DNA from: Mucilaginibacter sp. Bleaf8
GTDB lineage: Bacteria > Bacteroidota > Bacteroidia > Sphingobacteriales > Sphingobacteriaceae
Direction of reading: 5' to 3'
DNA: 64,000 nucleotides
NCBI RefSeq assembly: GCF_018390515.1
Contig: NZ_JAHBBK010000002.1
Coordinates: 911,743 to 975,742 of the forward strand
The notes beneath the pieces were generated by a model that was not told the origin of the DNA, did no database searches, and worked only from the letters and a program-made list of their open reading frames with translations. A program made the translations under genes and the position numbers. Shown piece after piece: positions 16,391-29,428 of the stretch (positions within the stretch are counted from its first letter, which is position 1; each line of letters begins with the position of its first letter).

Positions 16391-17500
16391 TTAACTTCGA
16401 CTAACTAATTCGGCTGGGAAATCAGCTAAGTATAACCTTAAGAAACCACGATGATAAGGAAACGTGAGATCATTGTATCGTTTGCTTTTGTGACCACAAT
16501 ACTTGTTTACGGAACACCTCACACATTTTTTATGATTTATAGCTAACGCCTCTATACGACAAGCTTTAGTTTCGCTCAGAGCTTCAATACCCGATTTTAC
16601 CTCCTGATATTTTTGTTCGTAACTGTCAGTTGGTAAGATATCTTTGACGTCGTATTTATGTATATAAGGCCCCGACTCGTCAAAATCATAGTACCAATAG
16701 ATGAGATAACCATACCTCACACCATCGGGGTGATTTCGAATATAAGAATAGATTTGAAGAATGTGATTTTCATAAAAATGCACTTTCTTATATTTCCAGT
16801 CCATTCGTTTTTTGTCCGCTTCATGATCGCGGTCGTTCTGATGATACCGGTCATAGCTCTTTTCATCCTCCGAAAGCCTGGCAGGGTCATGTTTATAGGA
16901 GAATTTCTCTTCAACAACGAACCTGGTACCGGTCTTATCCATAAAAATATAATCCGGATCGCCCCAAAAGTTCTCCTGAAGGTTATAGAAAGGCTTCTTC
17001 TCCTTGTGGCCTGCATAGATAAGGGTGCTGGAACTGATCACAGTAAGAATGCGCTTATTGTAGGTTTCCACTGAAGAAAGATCTTCATTATCCGTGTCCC
17101 TGACATATTTCCTTTTGGCAGTTATTAGCCGTCCGTGAAATTCTGTACCAAGTTCAAGTTCATTCTGATTTGTCGGATGTTCAATTTCGAAACTTCGGTT
17201 GAGCACATATGATACCGGACAAAAACCAAAAGCGGAAAGATCACTGGCAGTTAATGCATTTGTTAGCTTTTTCTCATTGATAGACTTAAATCTTTTGATG
17301 TCGACCTCTTGTTTGACTATGCTTATGCAATCCGAGTAGTTCCAAAACGGTTTGCCAGATAGATGATAATCTCTTCTGACATAATGATTGATCAGGAGTT
17401 TTATATATTCTCTTATATCATCGTTTGACTGGAAGCCAATGGTCTTAAGCAAATACGATAAATAAAGCTCCTGTTTATTACTCATTGCAGCCATTCGCAT
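16391..17500 (-). CDS. Cas4/RecB-like PD-(D/E)XK nuclease with Fe-S cysteines (369 aa)
   Basis: Residues 82-200 carry a Cas4-type nuclease: FGFCP (C94), H122 (GTEFHGR), D181/D183 in GDPDYIF, E197-E-K199 in VVEEKF, and Q249..Y253 in HILQIYSY, the RecB-family QxxxY motif. Three further cysteines (C326, C329, C335 in KKCVRCSVNKYC) complete a likely 4Fe-4S cluster with C94. The extra N-terminal 80 residues are unlike Cas4. No CRISPR array, cas1 or cas2 is visible in the window, so this is a stand-alone Cas4-like nuclease, as found in defence islands and mobile elements. DNA end processing is likely; the partner is unknown. Start at 17500; alternative Met at residue 3 or 6. Confidence 0.82.
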   Translation of the reverse strand: MRMAAMSNKQELYLSYLLKTIGFQSNDDIREYIKLLINHYVRRDYHLSGKPFWNYSDCISIVKQEVDIKRFKSINEKKLTNALTASDLSAFGFCPVSYVLNRSFEIEHPTNQNELELGTEFHGRLITAKRKYVRDTDNEDLSSVETYNKRILTVISSSTLIYAGHKEKKPFYNLQENFWGDPDYIFMDKTGTRFVVEEKFSYKHDPARLSEDEKSYDRYHQNDRDHEADKKRMDWKYKKVHFYENHILQIYSYIRNHPDGVRYGYLIYWYYDFDESGPYIHKYDVKDILPTDSYEQKYQEVKSGIEALSETKACRIEALAINHKKCVRCSVNKYCGHKSKRYNDLTFPYHRGFLRLYLADFPAELVSRS

Positions 17501-18088
17501 CGGGTTTTTTGATTATCTGATTAAAAATAATCAAAAGTGCATATAGCATCAATTTTTATGTTGGTTGATTTGGCTGTCCCTTCGGACGGGCTCTTCATTA
17601 TATCTTTTTCAAAGGATGCCATTGCGATCACTGACAGGTTTTGAGTTTGGAACATAAGGCTCCTGCATTTTTGCTATGCTGCAAAAGCATCCGCTGACCA
17701 AAGATGATTCAGGAAAATGCTGCAAACGCATCATGCCGGACTTCGCTTCGTTTACCCGCTCCGTTACCCTCCGCCGGGAAAACCTTCCCTTGCCTGCATT
17801 CCTGCATTTGCTGATGAGTTAAGGTTCGACTTTTAAGGTGCTATTTTCCAACGAAAACGGACAAAAGCGGCGTCAATCTCGGTCAGCCTTCACGTACGAA
17901 CGCATAATGTCCTGCGCTTTGCTTCGGCCACCCTCCGGGACTTATAGTTCTCCCGCTCTGGCTCACGACCGCTCTTTTGACTTTCTTTTTTACCGTTTTT
18001 TCTTTCGAAAAATAGCTTTTTAAGGAAGTCTTCGGGAAAAGAGGGAAGCTAAACAAAAGTTTTTTAACCCTTTAGAAATTCATTTAAG
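17501..18088. other. 588-base spacer without a supported gene
   Basis: Contains GC-rich stretches with many short T/C-biased repeats (variants of TGCATTTTTGC and CCTGCATT) and an open frame of 61 codons at 17838-18023 that I do not trust. It probably holds the promoter of the 18089 gene. The composition differs from the surrounding coding DNA. Confidence 0.5.
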
Positions 18089-18706
18089 ATGAAAACTGCA
18101 GAAAAAAATGTAAACGGTGTACAAGGTACAGCAGCAAAAGCGAACGAAGCGAACAGAACACAGAACCGCCCGAGTTTAACCGGCAAAGAAGCTAAACAAG
18201 ATGGAAACACTACAGATGAAAAGCCCGCCCAAACAGCAGAAGCCGCGGAAACTGCGCCTGCCCAGGCTAAGACCGATAGCCGCGCTACAGTGGATCACCA
18301 ACCCGTTAACGCTGCAAATACAACCGCCGCCGAAGAAGTAAAAGCAGGGCAGGCAGCGGAGCCAGCAAAAACCGAAGAAGTAAAATTTGAGCCTAAAAAG
18401 TTCGCGCTCAATTTAGAGCAGACTTTAAAATCGGTGAACGACTTGCACCGCCTGTCTATCCAGCGGTTAGCGCTGATTGCCCGTATCAAGACCTTAGAGG
18501 ATTTTGAAGTACAGTTACAGGAAGAAAACGACGAACTGGAAAGTAACCCCTACCAAGGCTGTAAACTGATCATTCAGGACGATAAACGCCGGGAGTTCGT
18601 AACCAATACGCCTAACCTGATCCGCATGGTAGCCCAATTTATCTTTGATGCCTGCCATGAAAAACTGGCGAATATTGAGGCGAACATCGTTTTCCCAAAT
18701 GCCTGA
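18089..18706 (+). CDS. hypothetical protein, Ala/Lys/Glu-rich N-terminus (205 aa)
   Basis: The first 110 residues are low-complexity (Ala, Glu, Lys, Thr) and surely disordered. The last 95 (FALNLEQTLKSVNDLHRLSIQRLALIARIKTLEDFEVQL...FIFDACHEKLANIEANIVFP) form a compact helical domain. Such proteins are, from memory, encoded just upstream of DUF932 and PRTRC-system genes in Bacteroidota plasmids and integrative elements, as here. A perfect terminator hairpin follows. Molecular function unknown. Confidence 0.75.
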   Translation: MKTAEKNVNGVQGTAAKANEANRTQNRPSLTGKEAKQDGNTTDEKPAQTAEAAETAPAQAKTDSRATVDHQPVNAANTTAAEEVKAGQAAEPAKTEEVKFEPKKFALNLEQTLKSVNDLHRLSIQRLALIARIKTLEDFEVQLQEENDELESNPYQGCKLIIQDDKRREFVTNTPNLIRMVAQFIFDACHEKLANIEANIVFPNA

Positions 18707-18712
18707 CCAATA

Positions 18713-18744
18713 AACACCCCCGGCTTAAGTCGGGGGTGTTTTCC
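18713..18744 (+). terminator. intrinsic terminator after the 205-aa gene
   Basis: Perfect 10-bp stem AACACCCCCG / CGGGGGTGTT with an 8-base loop, followed by a short T tract, seven bases after the stop codon at 18706. Confidence 0.8.
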
Positions 18745-18769
18745 AAGTTTCATTAAAACAGCAATTCCC

Positions 18770-18898
18770 ATGTACGAGCAATTTATAGAACTGACCGACC
18801 AGATATTCTGGGAAGGTTATGCCGAACAACTGGCACAGGAGAACCCCGCACAGTTTCAAATGGAACTCAGCGATTTTTTGAACACCTATCAAAACTAA
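18770..18898 (+). CDS. small hypothetical protein (42 aa)
   Basis: ATG at 18770 opens a 42-residue acidic, aromatic-containing protein beginning MYEQFIELTD and ending FLNTYQN. Four bases separate its stop from the next small gene, giving a tight run of three genes up to DUF932. Composition is protein-like, and similar mini-genes are typical of this conserved block in Bacteroidota elements. Function unknown. Confidence 0.55.
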   Translation: MYEQFIELTDQIFWEGYAEQLAQENPAQFQMELSDFLNTYQN

Positions 18899-18902
18899 GG
18901 CA

Positions 18903-19076
18903 ATGGAAGACAGGATTTTTTTACTGGTCAAGGTTACCATCGAGACCACGCACCCTATCATATATGACGCTATTGCAGAACTGCAAAACAGCGACGTAAA
19001 AATTACCAGCACCGAAAATGTACAGGTGCTGCGTACCGAGATCATTCCACTCAATACAAAAACTACTAAAAATTAA
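18903..19076 (+). CDS. small hypothetical protein (57 aa)
   Basis: ATG at 18903 opens a 57-residue protein (MEDRIFLLVKVTIETTHPII...) with beta-strand-like alternation of hydrophobic residues. It ends four bases before the DUF932 start. Not recognised; the position within the DUF932 operon suggests an accessory role in the same element. Confidence 0.6.
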   Translation: MEDRIFLLVKVTIETTHPIIYDAIAELQNSDVKITSTENVQVLRTEIIPLNTKTTKN

Positions 19077-19080
19077 CATC

Positions 19081-20147
19081 ATGGCACATCAGATCAATTT
19101 CAATCAGAAGACAGGCAAACACAGCTTTATGAGCGTTAAGGAAAAGGCCTGGCACGGTTTAGGGCAGATTATTGACCGTTACCCCACCAGCAGCGAAGCA
19201 ATACAACACGCGGGTTTGGATTACATTGTAGAGAAACGCCTCTTGTTCACTTATGATACGGCTAACCATTTAGGCGAGGGCAGCGACGATATTATCATAC
19301 ATGAAATATCAGTACCTAATTTCTTTGCCACCGTCAGGGCAGACACCGACCAGGTTTTAGGGGTTGTTGGCAATGACTATGAAGTAGTACAAAACCGTGA
19401 TGCTTTTTCCTTCTTTGATGCCATTGTTGGCGGTGGCGATGGCATCCAATATGAGACCGCAGGCGCATTAGGCAACGGCGAACGGGTTTTTATCACTGCT
19501 AAGTTGCCCGATTATATCCGGGTTGGTGTTAAGGACTGGATAGAGCAGTATCTGTTTTTGACCACCTCGCACGCTGGATTAGGCAGTATTACCGCAGCAT
19601 TTACGCCGATCAGGATCGTTTGCAACAATACGCTTAACGCTGCCATGCGTAACCACTCAGGCGCGATTAAAATACGCCATACCGCCTCCGCAGCCGAACG
19701 GCTGAAACAGGCGCACACGCTCATGGGCATCAGCAGGGATTTAGGCCACGAAATGGAAGGCTTGTTTAACCAGTGGGCGAAGGTGCGTATTAGGGATACC
19801 GAGGTGAAAAAACTGATACAAATTGCGATGGCACCGAACAAGGAAGTATTGGACAACTTAGCCGAAGGCAAATTGGACCAGTTATCTACGCATTACACCA
19901 ACATGGTAGACAGCGTTTATGAATACGCTTTAGGAAGTCCGACGCAGCAAATTGAAACCACCGCAGGAACGGTGTTTGGTGCCTACAACGCCGTAACAGG
20001 CTATTCCAAAATGTGCGTAGCTTCAAAAGTGAGGAAGCGAAATTTAAATCGATTATGGACGGTACAGTCAAACAACGCGCACAGACCGCCTTTAACCTTT
20101 GCCGGGATTTTGCGGTGCAAGGTGGTGAAGCGCTGAATTATAATTAA
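19081..20147 (+). pseudogene. DUF932 protein with C-terminal frameshift
   Basis: Residues 1 to about 308 from ATG 19081 are a normal DUF932 (YubP/PRTRC-associated) protein: GKHSFMSVKEKAWHGLG, VVGNDYEVVQNRDAFSFFD, TPIRIVCNNTLNAA. At 20004-20005 the frame breaks. The literal frame ends in nonsense (MCVASKVRKRN...), while adding one T to CTATTCC gives GYFQNVRSFKSEEAKFKSIMDG and ends ...GGEALNYN at stop 20145-20147, the expected C-terminus. So either a one-base sequencing error or a recent lesion. DUF932 proteins occur in plasmid/ICE maintenance blocks; the rest of the PRTRC set expected downstream is absent. Confidence 0.8.
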
Positions 20148-20154
20148 AGTTTTC

Positions 20155-20178
20155 AAGGGGGAAGAATCCCCCTTTTTT
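20155..20178 (+). terminator. intrinsic terminator after DUF932 gene
   Basis: Perfect 8-bp stem AAGGGGGA / TCCCCCTT with a 4-base loop and a T6 tract, eight bases beyond the restored DUF932 stop. Confidence 0.8.
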
Positions 20179-20191
20179 AAAATTGCCGGAC

Positions 20192-20214
20192 GGCGGGCGA
20201 CAGCCCGCCCTTTT
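20192..20214 (+). terminator. second hairpin after DUF932 gene
   Basis: GGCGGGC / GCCCGCC stem with a 4-base loop followed by TTTT. Probably a backup terminator or part of a compound terminator with the hairpin at 20155. Confidence 0.55.
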
Positions 20215-20220
20215 GAAGAC

Positions 20221-20268
20221 GCCCCCTGTTTCCCTGATTGCTGATGATTTTTGGTGAAAACAGGGGGC
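20221..20268. repeat. 11-bp inverted repeat with 26-base loop
   Basis: GCCCCCTGTTT at 20221-20231 is perfectly repeated in inverted orientation at 20258-20268. It sits just upstream of the Mrr-like gene and just after two terminators. It could mark a junction or act on the nuclease promoter; no T tract follows, so it is not called a terminator. Confidence 0.6.
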
Positions 20269-20332
20269 GGATGAAGACTTATTATTTCCATCACGTTGTT
20301 TAAATTTGTTTGAACCCGATTTAAACAATTTG

Positions 20333-21382
20333 ATGAACCCTTCACATACGACCAATAGACTACATTTCAATGACCTCGATCCGTTGCGGTTTGAGGACCT
20401 GTGCTTAAATATCATTTCAAGACATTACTCGTGGAAAGAATTAGTTCCTGTTGGAAGAAAAGGAACGGATGGCGGAGTAGACATCATTGGAGTAAGAAAA
20501 GATAATGATCAATTGATCACTTATTACATTCAATGTAAACGCTATGCTACTATTGTGAAACGAGATATTACCCTACTTGTCGATAAAGTGGCAGCTAATG
20601 CAACAAAGCCTGATGTGCTCTGGGTGATCATAGCCTGTGATATCAGTCGCACTAATTTTGAGTATCTTAAATCTTACGCAATTTCAAAAGGTATTAGCAG
20701 TGTAGAACTCTGGACAGGACAAACGCTGGAAGCGAAACTATATGAGAAGTACCAGGACTTGTTACTGATTTATTTTGGTCAGGGCATCCATGTTCAGCGA
20801 CAATTTAATATCAAAAATCTCAAAGCTGGGCTAAAAATGGAAAAGCGGGTTAAAAAGGAGCTTCTTGACCTGGAATTCATTAAAGATCCGCAAAATCGTG
20901 AGCAACTGATGAACGATCCTTCGTCAAAGTTCATTTCTGATAGGGTATTAATCCGTTCTATTGATGACACCAGTTACCCTAACATTCCAGAATTACTTCC
21001 AGGACAGTTCAACCCTTACTACCGCACATACTTCTATGACCTTTATGAGACTGGCATAGAGTTCTGGCTTGGCGCAGCATTAGGCGCGGATGTGATCATG
21101 GACAAGGATGGTTTTTGGGAACCTATTTTAAACAGCAGGGATGAACGACTGAGCGACCCGAACTTCACAGTGATACAAGCAAAGCAAATTGGAAGAATCG
21201 CCTACAAAGACATTATTGAATTAAAACCTGAAGGAGACAACCGGTACACCGAGCCTCATATTATTTGCCGTTTTGATTACGACGGCATGCCGTATGAGGA
21301 AATATACTTTAAATCGCATGGAAAAGCGATAGGCCGCTTTGACTGGGATTGTGACAAATCCAAAAGAACCGTCTTCAAATAA
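20333..21382 (+). CDS. Mrr-like restriction endonuclease (349 aa)
   Basis: The N-terminal 110 residues are an Mrr_cat-type PD-(D/E)XK domain: FEDLCLNII (E21), GRKGTDGGVDIIG (D46, D50), YYIQCKRY (Q67-x-K69). The remaining 230 residues carry no domain I recognise and may be a recognition or sensing part. Mrr enzymes cut modified DNA or act as solitary type IV-like restriction factors. No methyltransferase gene is adjacent, consistent with that. Start chosen at ATG 20333 rather than the upstream TTG. Followed by a strong terminator, so it is a single-gene unit. Confidence 0.85.
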   Translation: MNPSHTTNRLHFNDLDPLRFEDLCLNIISRHYSWKELVPVGRKGTDGGVDIIGVRKDNDQLITYYIQCKRYATIVKRDITLLVDKVAANATKPDVLWVIIACDISRTNFEYLKSYAISKGISSVELWTGQTLEAKLYEKYQDLLLIYFGQGIHVQRQFNIKNLKAGLKMEKRVKKELLDLEFIKDPQNREQLMNDPSSKFISDRVLIRSIDDTSYPNIPELLPGQFNPYYRTYFYDLYETGIEFWLGAALGADVIMDKDGFWEPILNSRDERLSDPNFTVIQAKQIGRIAYKDIIELKPEGDNRYTEPHIICRFDYDGMPYEEIYFKSHGKAIGRFDWDCDKSKRTVFK

Positions 21383-21463
21383 TTCGCTGTCCAAATAAAT
21401 AAAAATATTAATTTGCCCCCTACAGTCAGGCGAACGTCTGACTATTGTGATAAGGTTTAGGTT

Positions 21464-21499
21464 AAAAGTCCCTTGCAGCGAGTGCAAAGGGACTTTTAT
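21464..21499 (+). terminator. intrinsic terminator after Mrr-like gene
   Basis: Perfect 11-bp stem AAAAGTCCCTT / AAGGGACTTTT with a 12-base loop; the A and T tails make it bidirectional in principle. Confidence 0.75.
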
Positions 21500-21530
21500 T
21501 ATTTTTTATAAAACCTTAAATCATTAAATT

Positions 21531-22391
21531 ATGATTGATAATACGTCTATAAAGAATCATCTGCTGATTATTCAAAAGCATTTTCAAAACTATAATTCGG
21601 TTCCTTCTCTTGATTTGAAGACCAACGTTTACCAGTCTGTGCTCATTGCTTCTTTTGCAAAGGCATTAGAATTCAATTTATTTTTATATAAGAATCGATC
21701 ACCTAAGAATAGTTTCTTTCACTCACCATTCCTTCGTGGTTTATGTGAAGACCTGATTACCCTAAAATTTATTGGTAAACATTTCTCAAATGATAAAGAG
21801 CAACTAATCGAAAGCTACATGTTTTACCTACTACTTCACTCAATGCTTGCTCAAAAATCTTTTTTGCAGAAGACGGTTCCTTTTCGGTAGTTTCCTCTAT
21901 TCAAAAATCTGGACGCATTAATTACAACTCGCGAGGCCGAGTTGAAAGATTTGATGAAAAATAACGGCTTAAATAAAGATCGACTGTTCCCAAGTGTAGA
22001 GCATATGGCCATTGATGCACAACTCAAACACCTTTATGACTTCCTATATCATGCAACGTCACGAATGGTTCATTTTAGTCCAAACATACTTCTTAGAATG
22101 GGTTGGTATAAAAAGGCAGGGCCGACAGTTTTTTCTACACAAAACTTCTACAAATACTACGATCAGTTCAATAAGTTCTATAGTACTTATTTGCTATTAG
22201 AATTCTGTAACTCATTCAAAAAGCAGATGGGTTTTGAAAATGACATCTTGAAAGAGTTTAAAGAGATTAAAAAATTATTGCTCAATGACGCATTTTACCC
22301 TGAACTGGTCACATTCGAAGAATTGAATATAAAGCGGCCAAGCGACCTTTTTATGAATTTCTTAAAAGAATTATTAAAGCTTAATCCCTAA
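21531..22391 (+). pseudogene. unknown gene (about 286 codons) interrupted by an in-frame TAG
   Basis: Frame 21531-21890 and frame 21942-22391 are the same reading frame, separated by TAG at 21888-21890, and the bases between also read as protein (FPLFKNLDALITTREAE). The whole resembles one soluble helical protein (FLRGLCEDLITLKFIG... HATSRMVHFSPNILLRMGW), a layout reminiscent of DUF5677-type proteins, though I cannot assign it. Alternatively, a gained T in 21860-21865 plus a lost A in the A-run at 21904-21908 would also restore a continuous frame (SFFAEDGSFSVVSSIQNLDAL). Function unknown; it closes the defence island. Confidence 0.6.
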
Positions 22392-22623
22392 ATGATGAAG
22401 CTAAGGAGCCAAACATCAAAAAGGTTTAACAGAATTATATTAGTTGAATTGGCATTTTCAAAAGAAAAAAGAGAAAAAGAAGGCTTATGATTTGCCCTTA
22501 AAAACAAAAATGAAGGTTAGTTACCTTAACATGGCAAAAAGTTACGAAATTGTTGATTTGCATTACTTTTTAAGCCAAGCCACCCAATAAAGTACTTTAT
22601 GTAAAGTACAAGCGTAGCTAATA

Positions 22624-23526
22624 TCAATTCAGTGTCCGATACTCGTTTGGTGATAGGCCGACCTGTTGTTTGAACAAACGGGTAAAGTGCTGCGGATATT
22701 TAAACCCCAGCTCATAAGCAATCTCGCGTACTGATTTATTCGGATCAAAAATCCGTTCTTTAGCCAGGTTCATAATTTTAGTATGGATATAATCCTGTGC
22801 TGATTTACCGGTATCCTTTTTAATCAGGTCACCAAAGTAATTGGCCGAGAGGTTCAGTTGTTCGGCACAATAAGCAACCGAGGGCAAACCGACTGTCTGC
22901 GGTTTATCGGACTGAAAGTATTCATTGAGAAGGCTTTCAAAGCGTTCCAAAATTCCCTTATTAACCATCTCGCGGGTAATAAACTGCCGGTCGTAAAACC
23001 GGGTACAATAGCCAAGCAAAAGTTCAATATTCGCGACAATCAGCTTGCGGGTATGCTTATCAATGGCATGCTGCAATTCCGTCCGAATTTTATCAATGCA
23101 GTCCAGGATTACTTTTCGTTCTGCTTCCGATAAGTGCAGGGCCTCATGTACCTCATACGAGAAAAACGAGTATTCCTGAATATGGCGGCCCAAAGTCGTG
23201 CCATGAATAAAGTCGGGATGAAAGACCAGCGCTGTGCCCTGCGGCTGGTAAAGCTCGCCATCATTTTCTACGCCGATCACCTGTCCCGGCGCTAAAAACA
23301 CCAGCGTGCCTTCTTCATAATCATAGTAGTTGCAGCCATAACGCAGATCACCGCATTTTACTTCTTTTAGCAGTATGGTATAGACGCCCATATGCATACG
23401 CTTGTGAAACCGGCGCGGCGCTTTGGACAAATCCACTATGTTCACCAGGGGGTGCCGCGTTTCATTGTTGTTGTAAGCCGAGTACTGACCTACGGTATCA
23501 AACCTGACTATCTCTTCCATAACCAT
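22624..23526 (-). CDS. AraC-family regulator of the divergent redox operon (300 aa)
   Basis: The C-terminal ~100 residues hold the double HTH: PSVAYCAEQLNLSANYFGDLIKKDTGKSAQDYIHTKIMNLAKERI, then VREIAYELGFKYPQHFTRLFKQQVGLSPNEYR. The N-terminal half is a cupin-like sensing domain (YEEGTLVFLAPGQ...QGTALVFHPDFIHGT). It is transcribed away from the reductase operon starting at 23693, with 166 bases between, the usual arrangement for a local activator. The second AraC at 37962 has the same layout and many identical motifs (ALVFHPDFI / LMFHPDFI, FYDRQFITR / FYARQFITR), so the two are paralogues. Confidence 0.9.
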   Translation of the reverse strand: MVMEEIVRFDTVGQYSAYNNNETRHPLVNIVDLSKAPRRFHKRMHMGVYTILLKEVKCGDLRYGCNYYDYEEGTLVFLAPGQVIGVENDGELYQPQGTALVFHPDFIHGTTLGRHIQEYSFFSYEVHEALHLSEAERKVILDCIDKIRTELQHAIDKHTRKLIVANIELLLGYCTRFYDRQFITREMVNKGILERFESLLNEYFQSDKPQTVGLPSVAYCAEQLNLSANYFGDLIKKDTGKSAQDYIHTKIMNLAKERIFDPNKSVREIAYELGFKYPQHFTRLFKQQVGLSPNEYRTLN

Positions 23527-23674
23527 TATTCTTTCCTCAAAGTTATCGCTTCCATTTGGGTTTAAAGCAGCCGCCCAGGCGCATCAGTAAAAATGGTATG
23601 CATTACCGTAATCCGTATAACTTTTTAGTCATCGGCAGAGCTGACCTTTGTATCATTCATTCTGATAACAATAA

Positions 23675-24676
<1,002 letters not shown>

Positions 24677-24678
24677 TT

Positions 24679-25521
24679 ATGAAAACGGCAAGCAATGTAA
24701 TCGTACTGACCGGAGCCGGTCAATTGGGTATGGCCATTGTCCGACGAATGGGTTATGGCAATAAAACAATTGTAGCTGACTGGAAAATAGAAAATGCACA
24801 GGCGATCTCTAAAACGCTGACAGAAGCAGGTTTCGACGTAATTCAGCATGAAGTAGACATTTCATCAAGAGAATCAGTCCTTAAGCTGATTAACGCAGCG
24901 CAACAAGAAGGTGAGATCGCCATGTTCATTAATGCGGCAGGTGTTTCGCCAAGTCAGGCTTCCATTGAGCAAATATTAAAGGTTGACCTATACGGAACTT
25001 CGATTTTGCTGGAAGAGTTCGGCAAGGTAATTAAACCTGGTGGTACAGGTGTTGTGATTTCCAGCCAATCCGGCTTCCGAATGCCTGCTTTAACTGCTGA
25101 GGAGGATAGGTTGCTTGCCACCACGCCGACAGAAGAACTCCTGCAATTGGAACTACTAAAGACGGAAAATATCAAGGATACCCTTCATGCATATCAAATG
25201 GCAAAACGAGCCAATGGTAAGCGCGTGATGGCAGAAGCGGTGAAATGGGGCGAACGTGGTGCACGGATCAATGCAATATCACCTGGTATAATTATTACCC
25301 CGCTTGCACTTGATGAGATCAACGGGCCGAGAGGTGATTTTTATAAGAATATGTTTGCTAAAAGCCCGGCAGGACGCCCCGGAATTGCAGACGAGGTTGC
25401 CAATGTCGCCGAATTGCTGTTGTCCCACGCAGGGGCTTTTATAACAGGCTCCGACTTTCTGATCGATGGCGGTGCAACTGCATCCTACTTCTATGGTCCG
25501 CTTCAACCGGCAACTGAATAA
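24679..25521 (+). CDS. short-chain dehydrogenase/reductase (280 aa)
   Basis: Rossmann-fold SDR. The cofactor motif TGAGQLGMA (residues 11-19), INAAGVSP (83-90), the Ser cluster VVISSQSG (about 128-130) and the catalytic Y171-Q-M-A-K175 are all present, with ISPGIIITPL after it and a typical DGGA end. Starts three bases after the aldo/keto reductase stop, so the two are co-translated. Oxidises or reduces an alcohol/ketone with NAD(P); substrate unknown. Confidence 0.9.
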   Translation: MKTASNVIVLTGAGQLGMAIVRRMGYGNKTIVADWKIENAQAISKTLTEAGFDVIQHEVDISSRESVLKLINAAQQEGEIAMFINAAGVSPSQASIEQILKVDLYGTSILLEEFGKVIKPGGTGVVISSQSGFRMPALTAEEDRLLATTPTEELLQLELLKTENIKDTLHAYQMAKRANGKRVMAEAVKWGERGARINAISPGIIITPLALDEINGPRGDFYKNMFAKSPAGRPGIADEVANVAELLLSHAGAFITGSDFLIDGGATASYFYGPLQPATE

Positions 25522-25537
25522 AATATATTGGATTTAA

Positions 25538-26551
<1,014 letters not shown>

Positions 26552-26577
26552 CCGATTAACAGACAAGATATCATATC

Positions 26578-27036
26578 ATGCAAGAAAACAGCTTAGCTGA
26601 CCGTGTACAGATGCTCGAAGACAAGATGGCACTGAAAGAACTGGTAGACACCTTTTCGCTGGTTTCAGACCGGAAAGATAATGTGGCGCAGGCCTCATTT
26701 TTTACGGAAAATGGAACATTGATCTCAATCATGGGCGAAACCACCACAACATTCCAGGGAAGAAAAGGAATAGAAGAGGGATTCGCTGCCATTTTAGAGC
26801 CGCTGGAAACCGTTTATCATCACAATGGACAACTGCTCACCACCGTGAATGGTCATTTTGCAACTGGGTATTCCTATTGCCTCGCGACGCTGATCGGAAA
26901 GGAAGACGGTCGGTCCTACATCAGAACGATCTGGGCCAATTATCAGGATGAGTATGTCAAAGAAGATGACCGGTGGCTGATTGGCAAAAGGATCGCCACT
27001 GTTGCGTGGGAAGAAAGACAAGAAATCAATCATTAA
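26578..27036 (+). CDS. SnoaL-like / NTF2-fold protein (152 aa)
   Basis: Cone-shaped NTF2-like fold: residues 15-40 (KMALKELVDTFSLVSDRKD), FTENGTLISIMGETTTTFQGRKGIEEGF, and a C-terminal ...YQDEYVKEDDRWLIGKRIATVAW. Such proteins act as small isomerases or cyclases or as binding modules in redox operons. Sits between two reductase genes with 26 and 15 bases to neighbours. No specific reaction can be read from sequence. Confidence 0.85.
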   Translation: MQENSLADRVQMLEDKMALKELVDTFSLVSDRKDNVAQASFFTENGTLISIMGETTTTFQGRKGIEEGFAAILEPLETVYHHNGQLLTTVNGHFATGYSYCLATLIGKEDGRSYIRTIWANYQDEYVKEDDRWLIGKRIATVAWEERQEINH

Positions 27037-27903
<867 letters not shown>

Positions 27904-27913
27904 TTGATACTAC

Positions 27914-29040
<1,127 letters not shown>

Positions 29041-29044
<4 letters not shown>

Positions 29045-29415
29045 ACATGGAAACTGATCAAGCGCAAATCATTGCTACAACACATCAGTTGACACAACTG
29101 ATGATTGAAAGGGATACCGCAAAAATGAACAAGCTTTTAGCGGCAGACTTCACGCTAACACATATCACAGGGTATGTACAGGCGAAAAATGAATGGTTCA
29201 ACGAGATCGTAACGGAGCGAATGAAATATTATTCGGCAAAGGAAGTAAAAACTTCAGTGACAATTGACCGAGATAAAGCTACGTTCGTTGGCCGGCAAAT
29301 GTTGGATGCCCGGATTTGGGGTACCCGGAACACCTGGCGTCTGCAACAAACGATGGAATTGGAGAAACGCAACGGCGAGTGGGTAATCCTGAGATCTGTA
29401 GCAACTACATTTTAA
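29041..29415 (+). CDS. DUF4440/NTF2-like protein (124 aa)
   Basis: Small NTF2-fold protein: METDQAQIIATTHQLTQLMIERDTAKMNKLLAADFTLTHITGYVQ... and a C-terminal EKRNGEWVILRSVATTF, the typical DUF4440 end. Two starts (29041 and 29047) are possible; the first overlaps the AKR stop (ATGA). Related in fold to the SnoaL-like gene at 26578. No catalytic residues can be singled out. Confidence 0.82.
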
Positions 29416-29428
29416 CACAGCCTAAGAA

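Noticed and set aside
16391..17500. Part of a CRISPR-Cas system
   Set aside because: No repeat array and no cas1, cas2 or effector genes anywhere in the window.
17838..18023. Plus-strand frame of 61 codons in the 17.5-18.1 kb spacer
   Set aside because: Arg/Ser/Phe-rich without structure; the spacer as a whole looks non-coding.
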